Shown here in pieces: positions 1 through 9,277 of a DNA stretch of 64,000 bases. The DNA is taken from assembly GCA_019187195.1 (NCBI GenBank), contig JABAQT010000019.1, positions 61,783 through 125,782 of the forward strand, read 5' to 3'. Source of the stretch: Bryobacteraceae bacterium. GTDB taxonomy: Bacteria > Acidobacteriota > Terriglobia > Bryobacterales > Bryobacteraceae. Under the pieces are notes generated by a model, which saw only the letters and a program-made list of their open reading frames with translations, searched no databases and had not been told where the DNA came from. How positions within the stretch are numbered: the first letter of the stretch is position 1; the number at the start of each line of letters is the position of its first letter. The position numbers and the translations under genes are program-made.

Positions 1-3000
1 TTCAAACCCAACTGCACGGTGCGTGCCTCCCGTGCGGAGAGAATCCGCCCGAAGGAGGGAGTTCCCATATTCGTTCCCGGGTTGTTGAGATTGACATGGT
101 TGAAGGCGTTGAACAACTCACCCCTGAACTGTAGCGCATGCCGTTCGAACAACTGGAAGTTGCGGGCGATGCCGAGATTCCATTGCTGCGTTCCCGGCCC
201 GATGACGATATTGCGGCCGGCGTTGCCGAACGTGTAGAGAGCCGGCAGTTCGAAACAATCGGTGTCGAACCAGCGATCGCGGTCTCCCGCTCCCGCAAGG
301 GAACCATCGCAAGTCCGGTTGGGCCGCGTGGCCAATCCAACGTTGGCGCGGTCGCCCGGGGCGATGATCGTCATCGGACGGCCCGACTCGAACACCGTGG
401 TGCCGCTCAACTGCCAGCCCCGCGCCACCTGGCTCATCACTCCGCTGGTGAGCCACGGCCGCCCCGGACCGAACGGGAGTTGAAACACATAGGCCGTCGA
501 GAAGCGATGCCGGACGTGAACGTCCGACAGGGAACGGTCGCGGTTGAGATTGGCGGGATCGATGGTGCCGCCGCTCTGCTCGTCGCCGGAGAGGTCGAGC
601 GAGGAGGAATACGTGTAAGTGGCGAGCAGGGAGAGGCCGGATGAGAAACTACGCTCGAAGCGTGTCTGCAGACCGTTGTAGTTGCTGGTGGAATCCGCCT
701 GTATATAGCGGGTGACGGGGCCGAACTGCGGCAACGGGCGGCGCGCCTGAATCGCGCCCGGACCCGGGGCTGGTATGTTGAGTTGCATCTGCCGCAGCAT
801 CTTCAAGGCATGATTGCCGACGTAGCCTATCTCGAACACCATGCTTTTGCCGATCCCGCGCTGCACGCTCAGCGACCACGTCTGCACGTACCCTGTCCTG
901 CGGTCCTGCTGGTACGCGTTGGGAGAAATGGCTCCTCCCGCCTGGAGGTTGTTCAGCGGAAACGCGTCTTCCACATGCAGCGGGCTGCTCAGGCTGGAAA
1001 AGAAAACCTGGGAGACCACCAGAGGCGGGTTGATCGCCAGTTCGTCCATCCCGAGCACCTTGGGCTCGGAGTAGAAGATCCCATAGCCCCCGCGAACTAC
1101 AGTCCGGTTCACCGGCCGCCACGCAAAGCCGAACCGGGGCGCGAAGTTGTTCTTGTCGAAGGCCACGAGGGGCGCGCCGGGAGTCAGAGTGCGAAACGAA
1201 CCCGGCGGCGTGAAATCGAAGATCGGAATGCGTCCGTACGGCTCGGTCAACGGGTAGTTCAACTCGTAACGAACACCCAGGTTCAGCGTGAGCTTCGGGG
1301 CGACGGACCAGTTGTCCATGACGAAGCCGTGCAATCGCGTCTCAAGAAGATCGACAGAGATCGGATTCGTCGTAATGGTGGTGGACTGCGGGAGCCCCAG
1401 GAAGAAGTCGGGCATCGCCTGGCCGGTGCCGCCGGCGTTCCCCGGCGCGAAACTGATGCGTCCGGCGGTATTGGACGTGCGGAAGCGCGCCGACCTTGTG
1501 CGAAGGAAATCCACGCCGGTCTTGAGCATGTGGCGTCCGCGGAGCGCGGTCAGGGAGACAGCCCCCTGGTAGTTTTCATCCGGCTGGATCAACGGCGAGC
1601 CTTCAGGTTGATCTCCCACCGGAGTCAGGCCGGTCACCGCGAAGTACGGAATGCCGTTTTCCGGAGAACCCGGTTTAGCGCTGGAGGGGATGATCATGTT
1701 CAACTCCCGCCTCACATCGTACTGGTTGTCGCTCGAGTTGCGCGGCGTCGCCTGAAGAAGAAACAGCCGGTTCCACGAGATCCGGGCATCGATGAATGTG
1801 GTGGGCGTGAAGGTGTGGGTGTCCGAGATCGCCGCATTCTGGGCGCGCGTGTTTCTCAGGCGGCTGAAGTCCCGGATCGTCGCCGGGGTGGGCAGATCGT
1901 GCTGCTGCTGGTACACGTAGCGCGCCGAGAAGCGGTTGCGGTCGCTGAAAACGTGGTCGAACTTGGCTATCACGTTTTCCGAATCCAAAGGCACTGGCGA
2001 CACGATCCGGTAGTTGATCGCGCCGGCCTGGTTGGGCAGAGGATAAAAGTCGAGCACTTTGCGCATCGTCGGCGAGAACCGCGAGACGGGAATGCGGTTG
2101 CCTGGAAAGGGAAGCCGGGTCGACGGGTCCAGGAACGCCGGAATCGGCCGCCCGGCGCCATCCAGCCTGAAGTCTCCCTCCCTCCACGCATCGAGCGGCA
2201 CGTTTCCCTGCAGGATTCTCGCCTGGCGCTGGCGGTAACCTTGATAGGACACCATGAAGAATGTCCTGTTCCTGATGATCGGACCCGCTCCGACGCCTCC
2301 GAACTGGTTCTGACGGAGCACCGGCTTCTGCGAGGTCGCGAATGCGTTGCGGGCGTCGAGTTTGTCGTTGCGGAAAAACTCCCAGAGGGCGCCGTGGAAC
2401 TGGTTGGTTCCGGAGCGGAGGCTGTAATCGATGTGCGCCCCGCCGAAGCCGCCGAACTCGGCCGAGTAGTTGCCTGTCCGCACCTTGAATTCGCTCACCG
2501 CGTCGACCACGGGAACGAAGCCCGGATAGTTGTACAGGCCGAGATTGATGTTGGCGCCGTCGACCGAGTACTGGTTGGTGGATGGGCGCATTCCGTTCGC
2601 CGAAACAGCCACTCCGCCCGTAAAAACGCCGGACACGGTGTTGTTAATGTTGTTGGTGCTGGTGGTCATGCCCGCGCCGAGCAGCGCGAGTTGCGTGATG
2701 TTGCGGCCCGATAGCGGCAACTCCGTGATGGCGCGCGATTCGACCACCTGGCCGAGTGTGGCGTCTTCGGTGATCACGATCGGGGCGTTTGCCGTCACTG
2801 TTATGGACTGCTGCACATCGCCGATCTCGAAGTGGATGTCGACGCGCGCCGACTGCTGGATCTGGACCTGCACTTCGGGGATCCGCACCCGCTTGAAGCC
2901 GGCCTTTTCAGCCTCCACACTGTAGCGTCCCGCCGGAAGAGACGGCGCGAGATAGTTCCCGGCTTCGTTCGAGACCGCCTTGTGCTCGATTCCGGTGTCG

Positions 3001-3155
3001 AGATTGCGGACTTGGACTTCCGCCCCGGCTACGACCGCTCCGGCGCTGTCGGTGACGCGTCCGATAACCGCGCCGCGATTTTCCTGGGCCATGAGAGCCG
3101 CGGGGGCGGCGATCAAAAGGAGGAAGAGATGAAAACGGCTGGGGAAGGGTGCCAT
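1..3155 (-). CDS. TonB-dependent receptor with carboxypeptidase-regulatory N-domain (3' end outside window)
   Basis: Outer-membrane receptor of the Acidobacteria 'Oar-like' type, expected to import oligosaccharides or other large ligands. Reading the minus strand from the ATG at 3155 gives a signal peptide (MAPFPSRFHLFLLLIAAPAA), a CarboxypepD_reg beta-sandwich (GAVIGRVTDSAGAVV; later YSVEAEKAGFKR), then a plug-like region with ELPLSGRNITQL and VDGANINLGLYN, and beta-barrel sequence to the window edge. About 1,050 codons are present and the stop lies beyond position 1, so the gene is partial. AAGGAG about 10 nt upstream of the ATG supports the start. It is divergent from the dehydratase-sulfatase-regulator unit and has its own copy of the TGGTCAGACCA-like operator, so it is probably the uptake receptor of this locus. 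The ligand is not determinable from sequence. Confidence 0.9.
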   Translation of the reverse strand, partial: MAPFPSRFHLFLLLIAAPAALMAQENRGAVIGRVTDSAGAVVAGAEVQVRNLDTGIEHKAVSNEAGNYLAPSLPAGRYSVEAEKAGFKRVRIPEVQVQIQQSARVDIHFEIGDVQQSITVTANAPIVITEDATLGQVVESRAITELPLSGRNITQLALLGAGMTTSTNNINNTVSGVFTGGVAVSANGMRPSTNQYSVDGANINLGLYNYPGFVPVVDAVSEFKVRTGNYSAEFGGFGGAHIDYSLRSGTNQFHGALWEFFRNDKLDARNAFATSQKPVLRQNQFGGVGAGPIIRNRTFFMVSYQGYRQRQARILQGNVPLDAWREGDFRLDGAGRPIPAFLDPSTRLPFPGNRIPVSRFSPTMRKVLDFYPLPNQAGAINYRIVSPVPLDSENVIAKFDHVFSDRNRFSARYVYQQQHDLPTPATIRDFSRLRNTRAQNAAISDTHTFTPTTFIDARISWNRLFLLQATPRNSSDNQYDVRRELNMIIPSSAKPGSPENGIPYFAVTGLTPVGDQPEGSPLIQPDENYQGAVSLTALRGRHMLKTGVDFLRTRSARFRTSNTAGRISFAPGNAGGTGQAMPDFFLGLPQSTTITTNPISVDLLETRLHGFVMDNWSVAPKLTLNLGVRYELNYPLTEPYGRIPIFDFTPPGSFRTLTPGAPLVAFDKNNFAPRFGFAWRPVNRTVVRGGYGIFYSEPKVLGMDELAINPPLVVSQVFFSSLSSPLHVEDAFPLNNLQAGGAISPNAYQQDRRTGYVQTWSLSVQRGIGKSMVFEIGYVGNHALKMLRQMQLNIPAPGPGAIQARRPLPQFGPVTRYIQADSTSNYNGLQTRFERSFSSGLSLLATYTYSSSLDLSGDEQSGGTIDPANLNRDRSLSDVHVRHRFSTAYVFQLPFGPGRPWLTSGVMSQVARGWQLSGTTVFESGRPMTIIAPGDRANVGLATRPNRTCDGSLAGAGDRDRWFDTDCFELPALYTFGNAGRNIVIGPGTQQWNLGIARNFQLFERHALQFRGELFNAFNHVNLNNPGTNMGTPSFGRILSAREARTVQLGL

Positions 3156-3184
3156 ATGCAGTGCGCTCCTTAATTGGCCTAATC

Positions 3185-3220
3185 AGGTCAGACCAAAATC
3201 AGCACGATGTTATCACGCAA
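3185..3220 (-). promoter_or_regulatory. Promoter and operator A of the TonB receptor
   Basis: On the minus strand a -35-like TTGCGT (3220-3215) and a -10-like TTTGGT (3197-3192) are 17 nt apart. The -10 overlaps the odd palindrome GGTCTGACC (3194-3186). The same arrangement occurs at three other promoters in the first 11 kb. Binding by the GntR-LacI regulator at 6066-7190 is inference. Confidence 0.5.
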
Positions 3221-3249
3221 TCCGGCATGATGCAAGCATTGATTCAGGC

Positions 3250-3287
3250 TTGACACAACGAATTGCGCGCGTTATGGTCAGATCTGA
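3250..3287 (+). promoter_or_regulatory. Promoter and operator B of the dehydratase operon
   Basis: TTGACA (3250-3255), 17-nt spacer, TATGGT (3273-3278). The -10 leads into TGGTCAGATCT, whose left half matches the other operators; the right half is diverged. A perfect 10-nt palindrome TCAGATCTGA (3278-3287) sits at the predicted start of transcription. The leader to the ATG at 3295 would be only about 10 nt. Confidence 0.55.
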
Positions 3288-3294
3288 TAAGGCC

Positions 3295-4491
3295 ATGAAA
3301 ATCGTCGATCTGAAGGTTACCGCCGTGACCATCCCCATGGAGGCGCCGCTCCGCTGGAGCATGGGCGTGGAGACCGGCACCACCCGGGCGATCATCGAGG
3401 TCCTGACCGATGATGGAATCACCGGGATCGGAGAAACTTACGGCGGCAACGGCGTCGAACACGCAATTGCCATCGCGCGCCCCTTCGTGCTCGGGCTGGA
3501 TCCATTCGAGACCGGAGTTCTGCGGCACCGCCTCGGCGTCTTCTGTATCGGATACGAAACGGCTGTCCCCGCCGTTGTCAGAGCCGGCATCGAAATGGCG
3601 TGCCTCGATGCGGCTGGAAAGGCGCTCGGACGGCCCGTCTACTCCCTGCTCGGCGGTAAGGTGCGCGACCGGGTCGAGACCGCCGCATACCTGTTCTACC
3701 GCTACCGCTCGCCTTCGGGGGCCGGCGGAGAGTGCTGCCCTCGTTCGTTGCTCGATCGTGCCGAAGAACTGGTGGCCCGGCACGGTTTTCGAGTGCTCAA
3801 ACTGAAAGGCGGCGTGCTTCCGCCTCAGGTGGAACTCGAGACGGTTCGTCTGCTCAAGAGCCGTTTTCCGGAGAGTCCGCTGCGGTGGGATCCCAACGCC
3901 GCCTGGTCCGTCGAGACCTCGATCCGGGTGGGGAGGCGGTTGCGAGACGAGAACCTCGAACTCGAATACCTGGAAGACCCGACGGCCAATCTGGAGGGCA
4001 TGAGCCAGGTCAGCCAGGCGATTCGCATACCACTGGCGACCAACATGTGCCTGGTCTCGCCCGAGCAACTCGCGCCGGGCATCCGCATGCGCAGCGTCGA
4101 CATCATTCTGGCCGATATCCACTTCTGGGGCGGGTTCCGCGAAAACCAGCGCATGATCGCGGTGTGCGATGCCTTTCAACTCGGCGTGGGGATGCACAGC
4201 GACCGCGAACTGGGAATTTCGACCGCCGCCATGTTGCATCTCGCGGCCGCCTCGCCCACCATGAAGTACGCTATTGACAGCCACTATCACGATCAGTGCG
4301 ACGACGTGATCACGGAACCCTTCCGCTATCAGGACGGGCACTTCGCCGTGCCGGACGGTCCCGGGTTGGGAGTGGAGATCGATCGCGACAAGCTCGACCG
4401 TTATCACCGCCTCTACCTGGAAGCGGGGCAGGTGAATGAGTTTTATGACCCGGAGCGGCCGGATTGGGTTCCGGCGCTGCCGATTTTCTAA
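3295..4491 (+). CDS. Enolase-superfamily acid-sugar dehydratase (glucarate-dehydratase-like)
   Basis: Predicted cytoplasmic enzyme that removes water from an aldonate or aldarate to give a 2-keto-3-deoxy acid. The 398-residue protein has the N-terminal capping domain followed by the barrel with the general-base motif KLKGG (K169, K171), metal ligands in RWDPN (D199), YLEDP (E227) and LADIHFWGG (D274), and a catalytic-type MHSD (H301). KLKGG plus LATNMC and MHS.ELGIS resemble the glucarate dehydratase subgroup more than canonical L-fuconate dehydratase (inferred from memory of the family). The ATG at 3295 was chosen because upstream in-frame starts fall inside the promoter. First gene of an operon with the sulfatase (10-nt gap). 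The context (fucosidase, RhaT-type symporter, SDR) points to a deoxy-hexonate-type substrate, unproven. Confidence 0.85.
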   Translation: MKIVDLKVTAVTIPMEAPLRWSMGVETGTTRAIIEVLTDDGITGIGETYGGNGVEHAIAIARPFVLGLDPFETGVLRHRLGVFCIGYETAVPAVVRAGIEMACLDAAGKALGRPVYSLLGGKVRDRVETAAYLFYRYRSPSGAGGECCPRSLLDRAEELVARHGFRVLKLKGGVLPPQVELETVRLLKSRFPESPLRWDPNAAWSVETSIRVGRRLRDENLELEYLEDPTANLEGMSQVSQAIRIPLATNMCLVSPEQLAPGIRMRSVDIILADIHFWGGFRENQRMIAVCDAFQLGVGMHSDRELGISTAAMLHLAAASPTMKYAIDSHYHDQCDDVITEPFRYQDGHFAVPDGPGLGVEIDRDKLDRYHRLYLEAGQVNEFYDPERPDWVPALPIF

Positions 4492-4501
4492 GGGAGCGAT
4501 T

Positions 4502-6007
4502 ATGCAGCGACGAACGTTCCTCGCGGCGGCCGCCGCACCGGCGTTATTCCCACAGGCCCGTAAGCTTTCACGCAGGCCGAACATTCTCATCCTGCTCGCG
4601 GACCAGCACAGCCCGCGCGTGCTCGGATGCTACGGCGATCCGGTGGTGCGGACTCCCAATCTCGATGCGCTCGCCGCGCGCGGCGTTGTCATGGAACAGA
4701 CCTACTGCCAGGCGCCCGTGTGCGTTCCATCCCGTATGAGCTTGCTGACGGGACGGCATCCCTCGGAAAACCGGGTATGGTCGAATGCGGACCTTCTGCC
4801 CTCGGACACGCCGACCTTCGCCCACGCGCTTGGAGCGGCCGGCTACCGCACGGCCCTGATCGGGCGCATGCACTTCAACGGCCCCGACCAACTGCATGGG
4901 TTTCAGAAGCGTCTGGTCGGCCTCATCATGCCTCCGTATCCGGATGGAACGGCGCCTCTGCCGCCGGACCTGCTGCCCGGAGCCACCAACTCTTCCAAAG
5001 CCTCGGTGACGATCGCCGGACCAGGGAGCACAAACTACACCGTCTACGACGAGGACGTCACGCGGGCGACTATCGAATATCTCCGGCAGTCGGCCTCCTC
5101 CGGCCAGCCGTTCTGCGCCGTCAGCGGTTTCGTTCTGCCTCACTCGCCCTACATTTGTCCCGAGCGCGAGTGGAACTACTACTACGGCCGCGTGACCCTT
5201 CCCGAGGTTCCGCCAGGCTACTTCGAGCGGCTTCATCCCGTTGTCAAGGCCTGGCGCCGGAACCGAGGGGTGGAGGATATCTCTCCGGAGGAGGCCCGCC
5301 GTGCCCGCGCCGGCTATTACGGCCTGGTCAGCGTCCTGGATGAACGCGCCGGACGAATCCTGCGGACGCTGCGGGAGACCGGCCTCGACGAGAACACCGT
5401 CGTGATCTACACCAGCGACCATGGGGAAATGGCGGGCGAGAACGGGATGTGGTGGAAGTTCAATTTCTACGAGAGCTCGGTCCGTGTGCCAATGATCATT
5501 TCGTGGCCCGCGCGATTCCAGCCGGCACGCCGGATTCGCCGGGTCGCCAGCCTGATCGACCTCGCGCCGACACTCTGCGATCTTGCCGGAGCGCCGCCCA
5601 TGCGCACTTCCGGACGAAGTCTCCTGCCTCTGCTCGAAGGCAAGCCGGACGGACGGCCGGACGAGGCCTTCAGCGAACTCGCTCCCATGAGGGACATTCC
5701 CTCCACAAGAATGTTGCGAAGCGGTAAGTGGAAACTGGTCCACTACGATGGCATGCGGCCGCAACTCTTCGACCTCGACGCGGATCCGCATGAGTTCGTG
5801 GACCTCGCCGAGCGTCCCGAACAGGCAGCGGTCCGTGACAGGCTGACGGCCCGTGTCCTTGAGGGATGGTCGGCGGAAACGATCCTGACCGAGATGAAGC
5901 GCCGCGCGCCGGACCAGCAGTTGCTGCGGAAGTGGGCCGTCGAGACCCATCCGCATGTCGACCAGCTCTGGAAATCGCCTCCCGGCTCCAACTGGTATCG
6001 AAAGTAG
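4502..6007 (+). CDS. Exported sulfatase (formylglycine-dependent)
   Basis: A 501-residue type I sulfatase that would hydrolyse a sulfate ester on a sugar. The N-terminus MQRRTFLAAAAAPALF is a Tat-like signal, so it probably acts in the periplasm. The sulfatase core begins at PNILILLADQHS (metal site) and carries the CVPSR formylglycine motif (C74), followed by LLTGRHP. Further family features are YTSDHGEMAGENGMWWKF and a C-terminal LFDLDADPHEFVDLA segment. The ATG at 4502 with upstream AGGGAG is preferred over an upstream start inside the preceding gene. It sits between the dehydratase and the regulator, so desulfation is probably part of the same pathway. A formylglycine-generating enzyme is not seen in the window. 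Confidence 0.92.
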   Translation: MQRRTFLAAAAAPALFPQARKLSRRPNILILLADQHSPRVLGCYGDPVVRTPNLDALAARGVVMEQTYCQAPVCVPSRMSLLTGRHPSENRVWSNADLLPSDTPTFAHALGAAGYRTALIGRMHFNGPDQLHGFQKRLVGLIMPPYPDGTAPLPPDLLPGATNSSKASVTIAGPGSTNYTVYDEDVTRATIEYLRQSASSGQPFCAVSGFVLPHSPYICPEREWNYYYGRVTLPEVPPGYFERLHPVVKAWRRNRGVEDISPEEARRARAGYYGLVSVLDERAGRILRTLRETGLDENTVVIYTSDHGEMAGENGMWWKFNFYESSVRVPMIISWPARFQPARRIRRVASLIDLAPTLCDLAGAPPMRTSGRSLLPLLEGKPDGRPDEAFSELAPMRDIPSTRMLRSGKWKLVHYDGMRPQLFDLDADPHEFVDLAERPEQAAVRDRLTARVLEGWSAETILTEMKRRAPDQQLLRKWAVETHPHVDQLWKSPPGSNWYRK

Positions 6008-6065
6008 CCCCGTGGCCGCATGGTAAAAAGATTGGTGGGGCTTTGGACGGGCGAAAACAATCCAC

Positions 6066-7190
6066 ATGGCGAAGGTCGTAAAGGGTGACAGTGCAACTCC
6101 GGTAAAGCAGCAACTCAGACTGCTGCTGCTCGAGGAGATTCAGGCCGGCTCGTACAAGGCCGGTCAGAAGATTCCGTCGGAGCGCGATCTTGCCATGCGC
6201 TACAGGGCGTCGCGCGCCTCCGTCCGGGAAGCCCTCGGGGATCTCATTGCGGAGGGCGTTCTGATGCGGACCGGCGCGCGGGGCACGTTTGTCGCGCAGC
6301 CTCGCGCGGCCCGGCCCAAACCATCCGGACCTCACCGTCAAATCGGCTTCTGGATCAGCGATCAGATCTTCCACTTCGTGCAATCGGGCTACAACCTGAT
6401 CCTGACGGGTGTGGACGAGGTGGCCCGCCAGCGCGGCTTCAGCGTCCGTTTCCATGCCGTGAACGAGCAGAAGCGGTCGATCGATCTGCTCTTCGGCGAA
6501 CGGTCGGATGCGGCGCTCCTGTCGGGAAACATCGTCGCCGGAGGCGTCCCTCGAGACGTGATGGACCGTCTTCGGGATCTCGGCTCACCGCTGGCGATCG
6601 TCGACACGCTCCTCTCAAGCTACGACGATGCGGTCGACAGTGTACGCATCGATTACGCCTCCGGCACGCGCCAGGCCGTCGAGCACCTGGTGCGGCTCGG
6701 ACACCGGGAGATCGGGTTCGTTGGATTTCCGGGGTCGCAGAAATACGAGGGCTTCTGGATGGCCCTCGAAGAGTTCGGAATTCCATTCCTTCCACGTTTC
6801 GTGCATTTCCTGGACATGCCGGACCTGGCGCCGGGGATCCTGGCCGGCTTCCAGGCGGCCAATCGAATGCTGGCGGCGAACCGCCTTCCGACCGCCATCG
6901 TCGCCATCAACGATCAATTGGCGGTCGGGATCGTGGAAGCGCTCTCCATCGCCGGTTACAAGGCTCCCGACGACGTCAGCGTGGTCGGCTTTGACGACCT
7001 CGGACAGGGACAAATCCAGATGACCACCGTGCGGGTGGATCTCGCCGGGGTAGGAAGAATAGCCGCCGAAACGCTGCTCTCGCGGCTCGATCATCCCGAG
7101 ATGGCGCCCAGGCGCGTCATCGTGCCGGTCGAACTGATCCGGAGAGCTTCGACCACCGCGCCGCGGACGGCCGCCACGGTCAGCTCCTAG
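6066..7190 (+). CDS. GntR-type winged-helix / LacI-type sensor transcriptional regulator
   Basis: 374-residue regulator with the domain plan of Bacillus AraR: an N-terminal GntR winged helix (residues about 10-75, including KIPSERDLAMRY and RASVREALGDLIAEGV) joined to a LacI/periplasmic-binding-protein-like sugar sensor (GHREIGFVGFPGS, AIVAINDQLAVGIVEAL, DDVSVVGFDDLG). It likely binds a sugar and releases DNA. The recognition helix belongs to the GntR class, whose operators often have a T-GT-n-AC-A pattern; the TGGTCAGACCA palindromes around this locus fit. It follows the sulfatase after 58 nt and is probably co-transcribed. Its 3' end overlaps the convergent mutarotase gene by 11 bp. Confidence 0.88.
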   Translation: MAKVVKGDSATPVKQQLRLLLLEEIQAGSYKAGQKIPSERDLAMRYRASRASVREALGDLIAEGVLMRTGARGTFVAQPRAARPKPSGPHRQIGFWISDQIFHFVQSGYNLILTGVDEVARQRGFSVRFHAVNEQKRSIDLLFGERSDAALLSGNIVAGGVPRDVMDRLRDLGSPLAIVDTLLSSYDDAVDSVRIDYASGTRQAVEHLVRLGHREIGFVGFPGSQKYEGFWMALEEFGIPFLPRFVHFLDMPDLAPGILAGFQAANRMLAANRLPTAIVAINDQLAVGIVEALSIAGYKAPDDVSVVGFDDLGQGQIQMTTVRVDLAGVGRIAAETLLSRLDHPEMAPRRVIVPVELIRRASTTAPRTAATVSS

Positions 7191-8247
7191 TCCGAAACGC
7201 TCCTCCCCATGTGACCGATTCCACCGGATGGCTGGCGGGCCGGACGCTGCATTCCAGCGCTGTCGCGAGGCTCTCCCCTGCCTTCAACGTGGCGGCCGCC
7301 GCCTGATCCGCAAGCCGTCCGGGCATACAATTGAACGGTTCGACTCCGAGGTTGTAGGCGCGGCCGTAGAACGGATATCCGCGATTGCCTCCGTAGGATT
7401 GCCAGAGCCAGAGATAGGGAAAAACGCGCGCGTCCCAGACCAGCCCCACCGCCAATTGCAGCCGCGGATTCCGGACCGCGCACCATGCGTCCGCCAACTC
7501 GCCGCACACCAGAACGTCCTCACTGCCGGCTTCCGGTTCCGGAACCATGTCCATTCGAAGCGGGTCCCCGGACTGGCCGCTCAGATACGGATATCTTCCG
7601 CGCGAACCGCTCGCGAAGCGATGAGGCGAATCGCCGCCGGGCCCCGCCTGTTCGATCGCGCACGACGGCATTTCGATCGTGCAGCCCGCTTCGAGGAAGG
7701 GCGGCCCGAAGACCGGGTGATGGCCCCACCCGAAGGGCAGGTCGATGCGTCCGAGGTTCACAACCTCTTCCTCGAACCGAAGCACCGGGGATTCGGATTC
7801 GAGCGACATGCGGCGAACCAGGCGAAACGGCGTCCTCTGCGTTTCCACCGTGAACTCCAGAGCCGTTCGCGCGGGAGTGTCCTCGGCCACGCGTACATCC
7901 CACGGCAGCAGGGCTGTTTCGCCGTGCTGCCCCAGCGGAGCCCCTTCGATGGTTGTGGCCGGTCCGGCGGAGGGGAAGATCTCCTGCCATCCGCCGGGAT
8001 AATAGTCGAGGAACGCCCCCTCCGGCCGCGCCACGCTCGGCACGTACTCACCGGGCAGCAATGCCTGCGGCGCGCGCCACAGCAAGTCGAGGTCGCGCGG
8101 CTTGTACCGCAACTCGACCAGATCGGCGCCTTTCGAGGCGAGCACGCCGATCCGCAGCAGTTCGTTCTCGAGCACAATCAACCGGTGGCCTCGCCATAGG
8201 AACTCATCGGTGCGGCATTGGTGATTTCTATTTCCGTAACGCTTCAT
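7180..8247 (-). CDS. Aldose 1-epimerase-like (mutarotase-fold) protein
   Basis: 355-residue cytoplasmic protein with galactose-mutarotase-like features: an N-terminal segment typical of the fold (ENELLRIGVLASKGADLVEL), YYPGGWQEIFPSAGP, WGHHPVFGPPF with the paired histidines, and a C-terminal LGVEPFNC holding a glutamate in the usual place for the catalytic base. It would interconvert alpha and beta anomers of the imported sugar or act on a sugar acid; DUF4432-type relatives are poorly characterised. It is the third gene of the minus-strand unit SDR, RhaT-like symporter, epimerase, 24 nt behind the symporter gene. No signal peptide is visible. Confidence 0.8.
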   Translation of the reverse strand: MKRYGNRNHQCRTDEFLWRGHRLIVLENELLRIGVLASKGADLVELRYKPRDLDLLWRAPQALLPGEYVPSVARPEGAFLDYYPGGWQEIFPSAGPATTIEGAPLGQHGETALLPWDVRVAEDTPARTALEFTVETQRTPFRLVRRMSLESESPVLRFEEEVVNLGRIDLPFGWGHHPVFGPPFLEAGCTIEMPSCAIEQAGPGGDSPHRFASGSRGRYPYLSGQSGDPLRMDMVPEPEAGSEDVLVCGELADAWCAVRNPRLQLAVGLVWDARVFPYLWLWQSYGGNRGYPFYGRAYNLGVEPFNCMPGRLADQAAAATLKAGESLATALECSVRPASHPVESVTWGGAFRTRS

Positions 8248-8271
8248 CTTCGCTCTTTTCGAGGGGGGTTC

Positions 8272-9273
8272 TCATCGCGCCGCTCCCATCAGCGCCATGA
8301 ACAGCACCTGGACACCGATTCCGGCGGCCATCAGCATGACGGCGCGCCGCGGCGCTCCGCGCCATTCGCCGGAAATCCAGCCCCAGAACGCGCTGGCGAG
8401 CACGATTCCCGACATGTAGATGGGCCATCCGACCGCCGTGCCCAGGGGGCCGAGGTTCCGCGCGGCGGCGCCGTAGAGCACCGTGCCGGAAATCCACATC
8501 GCTCCCATCAGCAGGGACAAGGCGAGATTGCGGATGGGGTAGACACGCGTAAACTGCGGCCAGGAGCGCTTGATGGAAAGTTCCCGCAGGCACCACAGCA
8601 GGCTGGGAAGCGAGCCCGCGCTCACCGCTACCGCCCAAACCGCGTTCGACGCGTTGAAACTCGAGGATCCGAGCCTCTCGGCGACACTGCTGATTCTGCT
8701 TCCGTAGGTCAGCGCGACATTCAGTAGGGTGGAAAGCACCCCCGCGAGAAAGCACAACAGGATGGCCTTTCTCGCCTGGCTTCCCTGAGCCACCGGCGAG
8801 GACGTCTCCCGGAGCGCTCCCGCCCGGGAGCAAAGGAACACGCCCGCGAGCAACCCCGCGTTGGCCAGCAACAGCGTCGCTCCCTCGCGAGTGGCCAGCC
8901 TCGCCGGTTCCACCAGGAGCACACCGGCGATCGATCCCACCGCGATCGACGACCCCATGAGAATTCCGTTGGACAAAGCGAGACCGATGACGGTGACCGT
9001 GTAGCCACTCAACACGACGGCTATGCCCCATCCAAATCCGAACAGGGCTGTGAGTCCGACGGCGCTCCGGCCCGAGGCGCGGTACACGCCGGCCAGGTCG
9101 GGCACAGTCAGAAGAGCGGCCGCCCAGGGCGAGAGGAGGTAGGCGCAGAGCGCATACGGCAGCCACAGGGCCTCGAACTTCCATCCTCGAATAAGCTTCA
9201 TGGGCGCGAGCACGCTGCCGCTCAGTATCGCGGCCGCGGCGACGAGAGGGATTCCAATTCCGGAGTCTCCCAT
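8272..9273 (-). CDS. RhaT-family sugar/proton symporter
   Basis: 333-residue membrane protein with about ten predicted helices of the drug/metabolite superfamily. The N-terminal region (LSGSVLAPMKLIRGWKFEA followed by LLSPWAAALLTVPDL) resembles E. coli RhaT in order and spacing, and FGFGWGIAVVLSGYTV corresponds to its GAMWGIGNINYG segment. E. coli RhaT imports L-rhamnose or L-lyxose with a proton. Here, next to a GH29 fucosidase, an L-fucose-like or other 6-deoxy sugar is plausible. The ATG at 9273 lies 4 nt after the SDR stop codon; the longer upstream reading frame runs into the SDR gene and is rejected. The product probably sits in the inner membrane. Confidence 0.82.
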   Translation of the reverse strand: MGDSGIGIPLVAAAAILSGSVLAPMKLIRGWKFEALWLPYALCAYLLSPWAAALLTVPDLAGVYRASGRSAVGLTALFGFGWGIAVVLSGYTVTVIGLALSNGILMGSSIAVGSIAGVLLVEPARLATREGATLLLANAGLLAGVFLCSRAGALRETSSPVAQGSQARKAILLCFLAGVLSTLLNVALTYGSRISSVAERLGSSSFNASNAVWAVAVSAGSLPSLLWCLRELSIKRSWPQFTRVYPIRNLALSLLMGAMWISGTVLYGAAARNLGPLGTAVGWPIYMSGIVLASAFWGWISGEWRGAPRRAVMLMAAGIGVQVLFMALMGAAR

Positions 9274-9277
9274 GGCG

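Noticed and set aside
783-2714. 643-codon plus-strand frame
   Set aside because: Shadow of the TonB receptor gene on the other strand; the Arg/Val-rich translation has no domain.
6008-6065. AGCCCC and GGGGCT between the sulfatase and regulator genes as a terminator
   Set aside because: Six-base stem with a loop of about 25 nt and no T-run; the regulator is better read as part of the same unit.
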